64,000 nucleotides of DNA from Rhodobacteraceae bacterium HLUCCA12 (GCA_001314715.1 LJSV01000001.1:62001-126000), one strand, 5' to 3'; counted from the first letter of the stretch, positions 8,873 to 17,188 are shown. Notes: generated by a model from the letters alone, not told the origin. Numbers and translations are program-made.

Positions 8873-9671
8873 GGGTGTCTCCGATATAGGCCTGGACGAC
8901 ACGCGGGTCGCGGATCACGTCGCGCGGGATGCCGGTGCCGATCATCTCGCCATAGTTGAGGGCCAGCATCCGGTCGCAAATGCCGATGATTACGTCCATG
9001 TGGTGCTCGATCAACAGCACGCTGACCCCGCGCTCGGCGCGTGCATCCAGGATGAAGCGCGCCATATATTCCTTTTCTTCCTGGTTCATGCCGGCCATCG
9101 GTTCGTCCAAGATCAGCAGGCGCGGCTCGGCCGCCAGCGCGCGTGCCAGTTCGACGCGCTTCTTCAACCCGATGGGCAGCCCGTCCACCAGTTCGTGGCG
9201 AATGCTTTCAAGCTGAAGAAACTCGATGATCTCTTCGCAAAAGGCACGGTTGGCAACCTCTTCGGGGCGGGCCAGCCACCAGTAAAGCGCGGTGCGGATC
9301 ACGCCGGGGCGCATGTGGATGTGACGGCCCAGCATGATGTTCTCAAGCACCGTCAAGCCGTTGAAAAGCGCCAGGTTCTGGAAGGTGCGCGCCACGCCAA
9401 GGGCGGCGATCCGGTGCGGGCGGCGGCCGGTGATATCGACACCCTCAAAGACGATCGTGCCCTTGTTGGGCGGGTAGAAGCCGGTAATGGCATTGGTCAG
9501 CGTGGTCTTACCGCTGCCGTTGGGGCCGACCAGCCCGAAAATCTCGCCCCGGTCGATGGTCATGTCCACGCCGCTGACGGCCACAAGCCCGCCAAAGCGG
9601 CGTTCGATGCCGCGGCATTCCAGGACCGTTTCCTGCGCAGGACTGGCTGTCGTCGCCGATGTCGCGCTCAT
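8862..9671 (-). CDS. livG: ABC transporter ATP-binding protein, LivG type
   Basis: 269-residue nucleotide-binding subunit. Walker A GPNGSGKTT is at residues 49-57 and Walker B is LLILDEPMAGMN. The usual LSGGQ/LSYGQ signature is replaced by LPIGLKKRVELARALA, an atypical form. The start at 9671 is chosen because the residues upstream in the frame are not conserved-looking and the family begins a few residues before the LECRGIERRFGG strand. The gene is second in the operon after the SDR gene (58-base gap) and overlaps the ligase gene downstream. Confidence 0.88.
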   Translation of the reverse strand: MSATSATTASPAQETVLECRGIERRFGGLVAVSGVDMTIDRGEIFGLVGPNGSGKTTLTNAITGFYPPNKGTIVFEGVDITGRRPHRIAALGVARTFQNLALFNGLTVLENIMLGRHIHMRPGVIRTALYWWLARPEEVANRAFCEEIIEFLQLESIRHELVDGLPIGLKKRVELARALAAEPRLLILDEPMAGMNQEEKEYMARFILDARAERGVSVLLIEHHMDVIIGICDRMLALNYGEMIGTGIPRDVIRDPRVVQAYIGDTHAH

Positions 9672-9729
9672 GCCGCCTTGCCCTTGCCTTGCATCATGCC
9701 GGTCGCTCCTTGCTTGTCGTGTTCGTGCG

Positions 9730-10602
9730 TCAGCGGCTGCCCCCGCCGATTTCGAATGCCGCGGGGCGCCCGGTGGGCCAGGGGTCGCCCCACATCTGCT
9801 GTCCGCCATCCACGGTCAGCACCTCGCCGGTGATGAACTTGCCCGAGGGCGCGGCCAGATAGGCGACGCTTTCGGCAATGTCCCATTCGTCGCCGGGGCG
9901 GCGAAACGGGTTCGCCTCCCAGTAGGATTGCGCGCCTTCGGGCGGATAGACGCCGAACCCCGTGGTCTCGACGCAGCCGGGCGCCACGCAGTTGACCCGG
10001 ATCGCATGCGGCGCCCATTCGACCGCCACCGTTTTCGACAGGTACACAACACCCGCGCGCGCCGCGCAGGAATGCGCGATGCCGGGCAGGCCGCGCCAGA
10101 TATCGGCGACGATGTTGATGATCGAACCCGGATGCCCGGCCTTGACCCAATGCTGCGCCGCGCTTTGCATCATCCACCAGGTGCCGTTCAGGTTGGTGTC
10201 GATCACCGCGTTCCAGCCCTTGCGGCTGAAGTCGATCGCCGCTTGCGGGAATTGCCCGCCGGCATTGTTGACCACGATATCGGGTATGCCCAGGTCCGCG
10301 CTGACCTTGGCAAAGAAGGTTTCGACCGCGTCAGGGTCGCGGATGTTCAGGGGGTAGGCCTCGACCCTGGTGCCGAAGCGGCGCAGAAATGATGCCGCCG
10401 CTTCCAGCTTGTCGCTGTCACGTCCCGCCACGGCCAGATCGGCGCCCAACCGCGCGAACAACGTGGCGATCGCCTTGCCCAGCCCGCTGCCCGCACCGGT
10501 CACGATGACGGTCTTGCCGGCGAAAAGGCCGTCTGCATAGACTGTGGGCGTGTCGCACAACCGAGTGTCCGAAAACCCGAAGGTCCGGTCCGAAGTGTTC
10601 AC
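9730..10602 (-). CDS. SDR of the peroxisomal trans-2-enoyl-CoA reductase (PECR)/dienoyl-CoA reductase type
   Basis: 290-residue short-chain dehydrogenase. The cofactor loop TGAGSGLGKAIA and the NNAGG motif are normal, but the classical YxxxK catalytic pair is missing: the region reads AHSCAARAGV, matching the HSGAARAGV pattern of mammalian PECR, an NADPH-dependent trans-2-enoyl-CoA reductase. This favours an acyl-CoA C=C reductase over an alcohol dehydrogenase. It is the first gene of the operon feeding into livG-ligase-livHMF-binding protein. A 14-bp palindrome lies 45 bases before its start, placing the whole operon under the tandem TetR protein encoded just upstream. Confidence 0.85.
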   Translation of the reverse strand: MNTSDRTFGFSDTRLCDTPTVYADGLFAGKTVIVTGAGSGLGKAIATLFARLGADLAVAGRDSDKLEAAASFLRRFGTRVEAYPLNIRDPDAVETFFAKVSADLGIPDIVVNNAGGQFPQAAIDFSRKGWNAVIDTNLNGTWWMMQSAAQHWVKAGHPGSIINIVADIWRGLPGIAHSCAARAGVVYLSKTVAVEWAPHAIRVNCVAPGCVETTGFGVYPPEGAQSYWEANPFRRPGDEWDIAESVAYLAAPSGKFITGEVLTVDGGQQMWGDPWPTGRPAAFEIGGGSR

Positions 10603-10647
10603 GATTTCCTCCCCAGGGGTATTTTTATTTCTTCCCCTCGATGAAAA

Positions 10648-10661
10648 CTAACACGTGTTAG
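10648..10661. promoter_or_regulatory. Operator O1: CTAACACGTGTTAG palindrome
   Basis: Perfect 14-bp palindrome CTAACACGTGTTAG in the gap between the tetR stop and the SDR start, 45 bases upstream of the SDR ATG. A second copy, differing only in the central dinucleotide pair (CTAACATATGTTAG), lies at the other end of tetR. Position and symmetry fit a TetR-type operator controlling the uptake/activation operon. Confidence 0.75.
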
Positions 10662-10724
10662 AAATCTGTCAACGAAATTCTCGGAGGTGCCGGCCGACGG
10701 CGTGCGACATCCCCGGAATCTCTT

Positions 10725-12080
10725 TCAAGCCCCTGGAACATCTTGGTTTTCCCTGCTCGTGCTGGTAATGTTCGCAGTGATGGGGGCGATCCCGTCCAGG
10801 GTCAATTTCTGGACCATGTCGATCATCTCGTCCAGCGTGTAGAACCCGTCCAGCTCGCCCTTGGTCGGGTTGAACCATTCCACCGTCCAGTTCAGCGCGC
10901 CCAGCAGCACCTGGCGCATCGGCACGGTCTTGAAATCCGACCGCATCGCGCCGTCGCGCTGCGCGTCGCGCAAGACCTCGTCCCAGACGGCGCCGAATGC
11001 CTTGCGGATCGGGCGGTGGTTTTCGCGCGCCTTGTTCGTCAATTGCCCATAGATGCGGATGTTGGCCGAGGTAAAGACACTCAGCGACAGCAGATACAGC
11101 AGATGCGCACGCACCCCGGTGGCGATGCGTCCGCGATGATCGTCCAGCACCACGGCCTGTTCAAAGGCGGTCCTGACGCCATGGTCGATGTCGCGCAATC
11201 CTCGGTCCAGCACCTCGTCCAGGATCTCGTCCTTGGAGCGGAAGTGGTAATAGATGCTGCCCGCCTCGATCCCCGCGGCCTCGGCGATGGCGCGCATGGT
11301 GGCGGCCTTGAAGCCGCGCTGGCGCATCAGTTCGGCCGCCGCGACCAGCAGCTGTTCGCGCGTGCGGTCCACCTTGTTGGGTTCGTCCACTCCGTCCGGC
11401 CGGGTTGCGGGGGTTGCGGCGATGGGTAGCGTGCGAAAGGGTTTGCCGCGTTCGGTCGAGAGCCCGTCCAGCAGGAATTTCGCCAGCCGGTCGGCGATGG
11501 CCTCGATCGAATAGCGGCTGGTGTCATACCATTCCACCGTCCAGTTCAGCGCGCCGAGAATGAACTGGCGCAGCGGCACCACGCGGATGTCGCCGCGAAT
11601 ATCGCCGCAATCGCGCGCGCGGCGCAGGAAATCGTCCCACAGGTCGGCATACTGGCGGCGCAAGGGGCGGTGGCGCGCGCGCGCCTCTTCCGGCAGCATC
11701 GAAAAGTTGCGGATATTGGCCGAGGTGAAGTCGCTGGCCGCCAGAAGCCAGGTCAGATGCGCCCCCACCATCGCCGCGAACGTATCCCGAAATGGCGCAC
11801 CGCGCGCGGTGTGGGCGTCATGTTCGGCCTCGACCGCGCGAAAGAGCTGGCGCACGCCCAGGTCCAGAACCTGGTCCAGGATCTCGTCCTTGGAACTGAA
11901 GTGGTAATAGATGCTGCCGGCCTCGACCCCGGCGGCGCGGGCGATCTTGCGCAGGGTCGCGGGGTAATACCCCTCATTGCGAAACAGCCGCGCCGAGGCT
12001 GCCAGAACCTGCCCGCGCGTGCGCTCGGCCTTGGTGGCGTCGGCTGTGTCCAGAACCGGGCTGGGGCGATCAGGATGCAT
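10725..12080 (-). CDS. Tandem (double) TetR-family transcriptional regulator
   Basis: 451-residue protein made of two full TetR repressors in one chain. HTH domain 1 spans about residues 18-67 and HTH domain 2 about 237-287; both carry AGSIYYHF-x-SKDEILD. The ligand domains are also duplicated (FTSANIR and LGALNWTVEW occur in each half, offset ~220 residues). TetR proteins normally bind palindromes as dimers of ~200-residue chains, so this is plausibly an intramolecular pseudo-dimer. The ATG at 12080 is preferred over a TTG at 12086. The gene is flanked by two matching palindromes and sits between the operon it would repress and a divergent dehydrogenase gene. The inducer is probably an acyl-CoA (inference). 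Confidence 0.9.
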   Translation of the reverse strand: MHPDRPSPVLDTADATKAERTRGQVLAASARLFRNEGYYPATLRKIARAAGVEAGSIYYHFSSKDEILDQVLDLGVRQLFRAVEAEHDAHTARGAPFRDTFAAMVGAHLTWLLAASDFTSANIRNFSMLPEEARARHRPLRRQYADLWDDFLRRARDCGDIRGDIRVVPLRQFILGALNWTVEWYDTSRYSIEAIADRLAKFLLDGLSTERGKPFRTLPIAATPATRPDGVDEPNKVDRTREQLLVAAAELMRQRGFKAATMRAIAEAAGIEAGSIYYHFRSKDEILDEVLDRGLRDIDHGVRTAFEQAVVLDDHRGRIATGVRAHLLYLLSLSVFTSANIRIYGQLTNKARENHRPIRKAFGAVWDEVLRDAQRDGAMRSDFKTVPMRQVLLGALNWTVEWFNPTKGELDGFYTLDEMIDMVQKLTLDGIAPITANITSTSRENQDVPGA

Positions 12081-12125
12081 CGTCAAAAAAATTGCCTATG
12101 GACAGACAAACGGCAAGTGTCGTAA

Positions 12126-12143
12126 TTCTAACATATGTTAGAA
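12126..12143. promoter_or_regulatory. Operator O2: 18-bp palindrome between divergent tetR and BadH-like gene
   Basis: Perfect 18-bp palindrome TTCTAACATATGTTAGAA in the divergent tetR/SDR promoter region. It is 45 bases before the tetR ATG and 53 bases before the SDR ATG, so one site could control both. Its core matches O1 in 12 of 14 positions and stays self-complementary at the two differing ones. Confidence 0.78.
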
Positions 12144-12196
12144 ATGGCGCGGGGCAAAGCGTAATCTTGCCCGCGACCGTGGCAAGGGGGGTCAGA

Positions 12197-12958
12197 ATGC
12201 GCGGATTGAACGGAAAGCGGGTGATCGTGACGGGCGGTGGCGGCGGGATCGGGCGCGCGACCTGCCTGCGCTTTGCCGACGAGGGGGCCGAGGTCGCGGT
12301 GCTGGACCTCAACGCCGAGGCCGCGCAGGAAACCGTGCGCCAGATCCGCGCGTCGGGCGGCGTGGCCGCGGCCCATGCCGTGGACATCACCGACCGCTCC
12401 GCCGTCGATGCCGCGGTCGCGGCGATCGAGGCGGGCGGCCCGGTGGACGTGCTGGTCAACAACGCCGGCTGGGACGAGGCGCGCCCGTTTCTGGCGACCG
12501 ACATCGCGCTGTGGGACAAGGTGATCCAGATCAACCTCTATGGCCCGCTGCACATGCATCACGCCGTGCTGCCGGGCATGGTCAAGAACGGCGGCGGACG
12601 GATCGTCAACATCGCCTCGGATGCCGGGCGGGTCGGATCGTCCGGCGAGGCGGTCTATGCCGCGTGCAAGGGCGGCATCATCAGCTTTTCCAAGACCGTT
12701 GCGCGCGAATTGGCGCGCAAGAACGTGCAGGTGAACACCGTCTGTCCGGGGCCGACCGACACCGCCCTGTTCGCCGATTTCGCCAAGGGCGAAGATGGCG
12801 ACAAGATCGTCGAGGGGCTCAAGCGCGCGATCCCGATGCGCCGGCTGGGCCAGCCAGAGGACTATCCGGGCATCATCTGTTTCCTGGCAAGCGAGGATGC
12901 GGGCTTCATCACCGGGCAGACGATCTCGGTTTCGGGCGGCCTGACGATGGCGGGCTGA
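12197..12958 (+). CDS. SDR, 2-hydroxycyclohexanecarboxyl-CoA dehydrogenase-like (BadH type)
   Basis: 253-residue NAD(P)-dependent SDR with the cofactor loop TGGGGGIGRAT, NNAGW and the catalytic motif YAACK with its upstream serine. The run SSGEAVYAACKGG and the C-terminus GQTISVSGGLTM closely follow what I recall of BadH from Rhodopseudomonas palustris, which oxidises 2-hydroxycyclohexanecarboxyl-CoA. The internal ATG at 12197 is chosen over in-frame upstream starts because AAGGGGGG lies six bases before it and the family begins there. Transcribed away from tetR across the shared operator O2. A generic 3-hydroxyacyl-CoA dehydrogenase role remains possible. Confidence 0.8.
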   Translation: MRGLNGKRVIVTGGGGGIGRATCLRFADEGAEVAVLDLNAEAAQETVRQIRASGGVAAAHAVDITDRSAVDAAVAAIEAGGPVDVLVNNAGWDEARPFLATDIALWDKVIQINLYGPLHMHHAVLPGMVKNGGGRIVNIASDAGRVGSSGEAVYAACKGGIISFSKTVARELARKNVQVNTVCPGPTDTALFADFAKGEDGDKIVEGLKRAIPMRRLGQPEDYPGIICFLASEDAGFITGQTISVSGGLTMAG

Positions 12959-13088
12959 CGGCGCGATCGGCGCAATGCGGTGGCCCCGCGCAGGCGTTTG
13001 CGGGCCTCGCCCATATGCGGTGCCTGCGTGATTTACCGAAAACGCGGATCATGATATTTTCGCCCCCGAATATGACGGGGGGCAGACC

Positions 13089-14252
13089 ATGGCCGACAAC
13101 GGGTTTCGTGTGCTGGTGGGCACGACCAAGGGTGTGTTCCTGATCGGGCGCGACGATGAAACCGGGCGCTGGCAGACCGACGGCCCGCATTGCGACGGCT
13201 GGCCGATCAACCATGTGATCGCCGATGCCGGGACCGGGACGCTGTGGGCCGGGGGCGGTAGCGATTTTCACGGGGCCGGTGTCTGGCGCTCGCCCGATGG
13301 TGGCAACAGCTGGCAGCTGACACGCCTGAGCAAGGGCATGATGGACGACTGGGCCGCCAGTGACGCCGACTTTGCCGCGATGATCGGCTGGTCCGAGGCG
13401 CCCTTGCCCTTTGGCGACCGGTTCTCGCAAATCTGGTCGCTGCACCATGCGCATGGCACGCTTTACGCCGGCACCAAGCCCGCGACCCTGATCAAGAGCA
13501 CCGATCAGGGCGACAGCTGGCAGGCGGTCGATGGCCTGAGCGATCATCCCTCGTCAGACAGCTGGCAACCCGGCGCGGCGGGGCTGGTGCTGCACACCAT
13601 CGTCAGCCACCCGCAGGACGCGGCGCGGCTGTGGCTGGGCATATCGGCCGCCGGCGTCTTTGCCACCGATGACGGCGGCACAAGCTGGGAACGCCGCAAC
13701 CGGCTGTCGAATGCCGAACGCTGCGCCGGGCATGATCATCCGGCCGCCCCGCGCGAGGGGGAAACCGGGCATTGCGTGCACAACATGGTGCGCGCGCCGG
13801 GGGAAACGGATGTGCTGTATCAGCAAAACCACCACGGCGTCTGGCGCTCGGCCGATGGCGGGCGCAGTTGGGACGACGTGACCCAAGGGCTGCCATCGAC
13901 CTTTGGGTTTCCGATCGCGGTGCACCCGCGCGATCCCGACACCATCTGGACCCTGCCGCTGAACGGGGACATGGCCGGCCGCTTTCCGCCCGATGCGGCG
14001 GCGGCGGTGTGGCGCTCGCGCGATGGCGGCCAAAGCTGGCAGGCCCAGCGGGTCGGGCTGCCGCAAGAGGGGTGCTATTTCACCGTTCTGCGCCAGGCCA
14101 TGGCGGTCGATCGCCGCGACCCGGCGGGTGTCTATTTCGGCACCAACAGCGGCTCGGTCTTTGCCAGTTTCAACGAGGGCGACAACTGGCACGAGATCGC
14201 GCGCCACCTGCCGACCATCCTGTCGGTCGAGGTGATGGACCGGCCCGCCTGA
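13089..14252 (+). CDS. BNR/Asp-box repeat beta-propeller protein (sialidase/sortilin-like fold)
   Basis: 387-residue protein with at least five Asp-box repeats (SPDGGNSW, STDQGDSW, TDDGGTSW, SADGGRSW, SRDGGQSW) and a degenerate sixth (FNEGDNW) spread from about residue 68 to the C-terminus, the pattern of a six- or seven-bladed propeller. No signal peptide is seen, so it should be cytoplasmic. Such proteins are usually annotated as exo-alpha-sialidase or glycosyl hydrolase on fold alone; I see no sialidase arginine triad that would justify enzymatic naming. It stands alone, 130 bases after the BadH-like gene, with a GGGGGG ribosome site. Function unknown. Confidence 0.8.
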   Translation: MADNGFRVLVGTTKGVFLIGRDDETGRWQTDGPHCDGWPINHVIADAGTGTLWAGGGSDFHGAGVWRSPDGGNSWQLTRLSKGMMDDWAASDADFAAMIGWSEAPLPFGDRFSQIWSLHHAHGTLYAGTKPATLIKSTDQGDSWQAVDGLSDHPSSDSWQPGAAGLVLHTIVSHPQDAARLWLGISAAGVFATDDGGTSWERRNRLSNAERCAGHDHPAAPREGETGHCVHNMVRAPGETDVLYQQNHHGVWRSADGGRSWDDVTQGLPSTFGFPIAVHPRDPDTIWTLPLNGDMAGRFPPDAAAAVWRSRDGGQSWQAQRVGLPQEGCYFTVLRQAMAVDRRDPAGVYFGTNSGSVFASFNEGDNWHEIARHLPTILSVEVMDRPA

Positions 14253-14279
14253 TCGGGGCCGGTCGCGGCTTGCAAGCCG

Positions 14280-14936
14280 TCAGCCCGGCTGGCGGGTCTT
14301 GCGCAGATAGGGCAGAACCCGGTCGAAGCTGCCGAACCGCGTGGTCGCATCCTCGTCCGACACTGCGGCGGTGACGATCACGTCCTCGCCCTGTTTCCAG
14401 TTGGCGGGCGTGGCGACCTGGTGGCGCTGGGTCAACTGGATCGAGTCCAGCGCGCGCAAGATCTCGTCGAAGTTGCGGCCGGTGGTCATCGGATAGGTCA
14501 GGCTGAGCTTGATGCGCTTGTCGGGGCCGATGATGAACACGGTGCGCACGGTCTGGTTGTCGGCGGGCGTGCGACCCTCCGAGGTGCCCTCGGCCTCGGC
14601 GGGCAGCATGTCATAAAGCTTGGCCACCTTGAGGTCGGGATCACCGATCATGGGATAGGTCACGTCATGGCCCGTGGCCACCTGGATGTCGGATTTCCAC
14701 TTGTGATGGCTGTCCACCGGATCGACCGAAATGCCGATGATCTTGGCGTTGCGCTTGGCGAATTCGGGGGCGAGCCCGGCCATCAGGCCCAGTTCGGTGG
14801 TGCAGACCGGGGTGAAGTTCTTGGGGTGGCTGAACAGGACGGCATAGCCGTCACCGATCCAGTCATGGAACCGGATCGGGCCTTCGGTGGTCTCGGCTTC
14901 GAAATCGGGGGCGATGTCGTTGATGCGAAGTGCCAT
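14280..14936 (-). CDS. 1-Cys peroxiredoxin (Prx6/AhpC-TSA family)
   Basis: 218-residue cytosolic peroxidase reducing H2O2 or organic hydroperoxides. The peroxidatic cysteine is in HPKNFTPVCTTE, and the Prx6-type C-terminal extension (VATPANWKQGEDVIV) is present. Length equals the usual 1-Cys Prx (~220). No second resolving cysteine is apparent. The ATG is preceded by AGAGGA at six bases. Monocistronic and convergent with the BNR gene (27-base gap). Confidence 0.93.
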   Translation of the reverse strand: MALRINDIAPDFEAETTEGPIRFHDWIGDGYAVLFSHPKNFTPVCTTELGLMAGLAPEFAKRNAKIIGISVDPVDSHHKWKSDIQVATGHDVTYPMIGDPDLKVAKLYDMLPAEAEGTSEGRTPADNQTVRTVFIIGPDKRIKLSLTYPMTTGRNFDEILRALDSIQLTQRHQVATPANWKQGEDVIVTAAVSDEDATTRFGSFDRVLPYLRKTRQPG

Positions 14937-15277
14937 GTCATATCCTCTTGCCAGGGCGGGCGGCGGTACTGCGCCGCGCCGCGCTTCGTCCTTACCCTGT
15001 CGATCTAGGCGCCCGTCTGAATACGGGCAAGCAGGATCGGTCGAAACCCGCCGACGCGCCCTTGGGCGGTGTTCCGGCCCATGGTGCCGTTTTGTGACGA
15101 CGGTGTCTATCCACGTGCCGTCAGGGGCTGTTTGGTCGGGCCATCGCGGGCGAGGGCGAACGCTGTCCTTTTTTCGCCGGACTGTCGGTCCGGGGCGGGG
15201 GCTTGCACCGCGCCCCGAAACCGCGCGACAACGGTGGCGGAACCCGCCGCGCCGGGCGGAACAGCGAAAGGATCGGC
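14937..15277. other. Divergent intergenic region, peroxiredoxin/amidase
   Basis: A 341-base gap with the promoters of two divergent genes. I see no convincing ORF. A weak 6-bp inverted repeat (CCGGAC, 5-base loop, GTCCGG; 15177-15193) lies about 85 bases before the amidase start. No OxyR-type site or recognisable consensus promoter was found by eye. Confidence 0.4.
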
Positions 15278-16699
15278 ATGGACGACGTTCTGAGCCTCGA
15301 TGCCCTTGAACAGGCCGCGCTGCTGCAAAAGCGCGACATCTCGGCATTCGACCTGATGCAGGCGGCCTTGGCGCAGATCGCGCGGCTGAACGGGCGGGTG
15401 AATGCCATCGTCAGCCTGCGCGACGACGAGGCATTGCTGGCCCAGGCCCGCGCCGCCGACGACGCAGAGCGCATGGGATGGATGCACGGGCTGCCGATCG
15501 CGGTGAAGGATCTGGCCAATGCGGCGGGGTTTCCCACCTCGATGGGTTCGCCGCTGTTCGCGGGGCAGGTGGCGGCGCATGACGATCTGATGGTGGCGCG
15601 GATGCGCGCGGCGGGCGCGATCGTCATCGGCAAGACCAACACGCCCGAATTCGGGCTGGGCAGCCACACGTTCAACCCCGTGCACGGCGCCACCGGCAAT
15701 GCCTATGATCCCGCGCTCAGCGCCGGGGGCAGTTCCGGGGGCGCGGCGGTGGCGCTGGCCTGCCATATGCTGCCCGTGGCCGATGGCTCGGACATGATGG
15801 GCAGCCTGCGCAATCCGGCCGGGTGGAACAATGTCTACGGGTTCCGGCCCAGCTGGGGGCGGGTGCCCGACGATGCCGAGGGCGAGACCTTTCTGCACCC
15901 GCTGTCCACCGCCGGGCCGATGGCGCGCAGCCCGCGCGATCTGGCGGCCTTGCTTGAGGTGCAGTCCGGCCCCGAACCGCGCCGCCCCTTCGGCTTGCCA
16001 CTCGAGACGTTTCTGAACCGGATCGACGCCGACGTGGCGGGCCGCCGGATCGGCTGGCTGGCCGACTGGGGCGGGGCCTATGCGATGGAGCCGGGCATCC
16101 TGGCCCTGTGCGAAGAGGCGCTTGAGGACTTCGCGCCGCTTGGAATCGCGGTCGAGGCGGTTCCACCGCCCTTTGCCGCAGGCGATCTGTGGCGCGCGTG
16201 GCTGGATCTGCGCGCATTCGCCAATGCCGACCGGCTGGGCGCGCTCTACGACGATCCGGCCAGCCGCGCGCAGCTCAAACCCGCCGCCCGGTGGGAGGTC
16301 GAACGCGGCCGCGCGCTGGATCTGGACGCGGTGCGCGCGGCCAGTCTGATCCGGTCACGCTGGTATGCCTGCGCGGCAGACCTGCTGACCCAGTTCGATG
16401 CGCTGGTTTTGCCCAGCGCGCAGGTCTGGCCCTTCCCGCTGGCGCAAGACCATCCGACCGTGATCGGCGACACGCCCATGGACACCTATCACCGCTGGAT
16501 GGAGGTGGTCGTGCCCGCCAGCCTGATCGGCCTGCCGGCGATGTCGGTGCCGGCGGGGTTCAGCACGGCGGGATTGCCGATGGGGATGCAACTGATCGGG
16601 CGGCATGGCGATGATCTGGGCCTGTTGCAACTGGCCGAGGCCTGGCACCGCGCGACCAACTGGCCCGGCCGCCGCCCGCCGCCGATCCTGGGCGCCTGA
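15278..16699 (+). CDS. Amidase, amidase-signature family
   Basis: 473-residue serine amidase hydrolysing a carboxamide to acid and ammonia. The catalytic triad of the family is visible: lysine in GLPIAVKD, cis-serine and serine nucleophile in SAGGSSGGAAVA, followed by the typical DGSDMMGSLRNPA. Length fits (450-500). The start at 15278 is supported by an AAGGA ribosome site seven bases upstream. The gene stands alone, convergent with cinA. GatA is unlikely because no gatC/gatB is adjacent; substrate unknown. Confidence 0.88.
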   Translation: MDDVLSLDALEQAALLQKRDISAFDLMQAALAQIARLNGRVNAIVSLRDDEALLAQARAADDAERMGWMHGLPIAVKDLANAAGFPTSMGSPLFAGQVAAHDDLMVARMRAAGAIVIGKTNTPEFGLGSHTFNPVHGATGNAYDPALSAGGSSGGAAVALACHMLPVADGSDMMGSLRNPAGWNNVYGFRPSWGRVPDDAEGETFLHPLSTAGPMARSPRDLAALLEVQSGPEPRRPFGLPLETFLNRIDADVAGRRIGWLADWGGAYAMEPGILALCEEALEDFAPLGIAVEAVPPPFAAGDLWRAWLDLRAFANADRLGALYDDPASRAQLKPAARWEVERGRALDLDAVRAASLIRSRWYACAADLLTQFDALVLPSAQVWPFPLAQDHPTVIGDTPMDTYHRWMEVVVPASLIGLPAMSVPAGFSTAGLPMGMQLIGRHGDDLGLLQLAEAWHRATNWPGRRPPPILGA

Positions 16700-16717
16700 T
16701 CGCACCGGCGCGCGGCG

Positions 16718-17188
16718 TCAGCCCAGCGCGTTCAGCAGCAGGGTCAGCGCATGATCGCGCGCGGCCCGGCGCACCCGGTCCCGGCCCAGCGCGCCGAAGT
16801 CAATCGTTTCGGTCGTGCAGCCCGCCGCGCTGGCAAGGCCGAAACAGACCCGCCCTTCGGGCTTGAACTCGGACCCGCCGGGCCCGGCGATCCCGGTCAC
16901 AGAGACGGCCAGCGTGGCCCCGCTTTGTGCCAGCGCGCCCTCGGCCATGGCGCGCGCCACGGGTTCGGACACCGCGCCATGCGCCGCGATCAGGGCCGCC
17001 GGCACGCCAAGGGCCGTGGTTTTCATGGCGTTGGAATAGGTGACGAAGCCGCCCGCGAAGATGTCGGACGATCCGGGCGCCGCCGTCAGCGCCGCCGCGA
17101 TCATGCCGCCGGTGCAGCTTTCGGCCGTGGCCAGCATCGCCCCGGCAGCGCGCCCGCGCGCCAGTATCCTGCGCGCCAGCCGCGTCAC
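16718..17188 (-). CDS. cinA: CinA C-terminal domain protein, NMN amidohydrolase (PncC)
   Basis: 156-residue stand-alone CinA C-terminal domain, which deamidates nicotinamide mononucleotide in pyridine nucleotide recycling. The family motifs TAESCTGGMIA near the N-terminus and SVTGIAGPGG in the middle are intact. It starts at a GTG overlapping the pgpA stop in ATGTGA, so translation is coupled. It is third and last in ispDF-pgpA-cinA. Confidence 0.9.
   Translation of the reverse strand: MTRLARRILARGRAAGAMLATAESCTGGMIAAALTAAPGSSDIFAGGFVTYSNAMKTTALGVPAALIAAHGAVSEPVARAMAEGALAQSGATLAVSVTGIAGPGGSEFKPEGRVCFGLASAAGCTTETIDFGALGRDRVRRAARDHALTLLLNALG

Noticed and set aside
13089..14252. Calling the BNR-repeat protein a sialidase
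   Set aside because: Only the propeller Asp-boxes are visible; there is no secretion signal and no arginine triad that I can identify.
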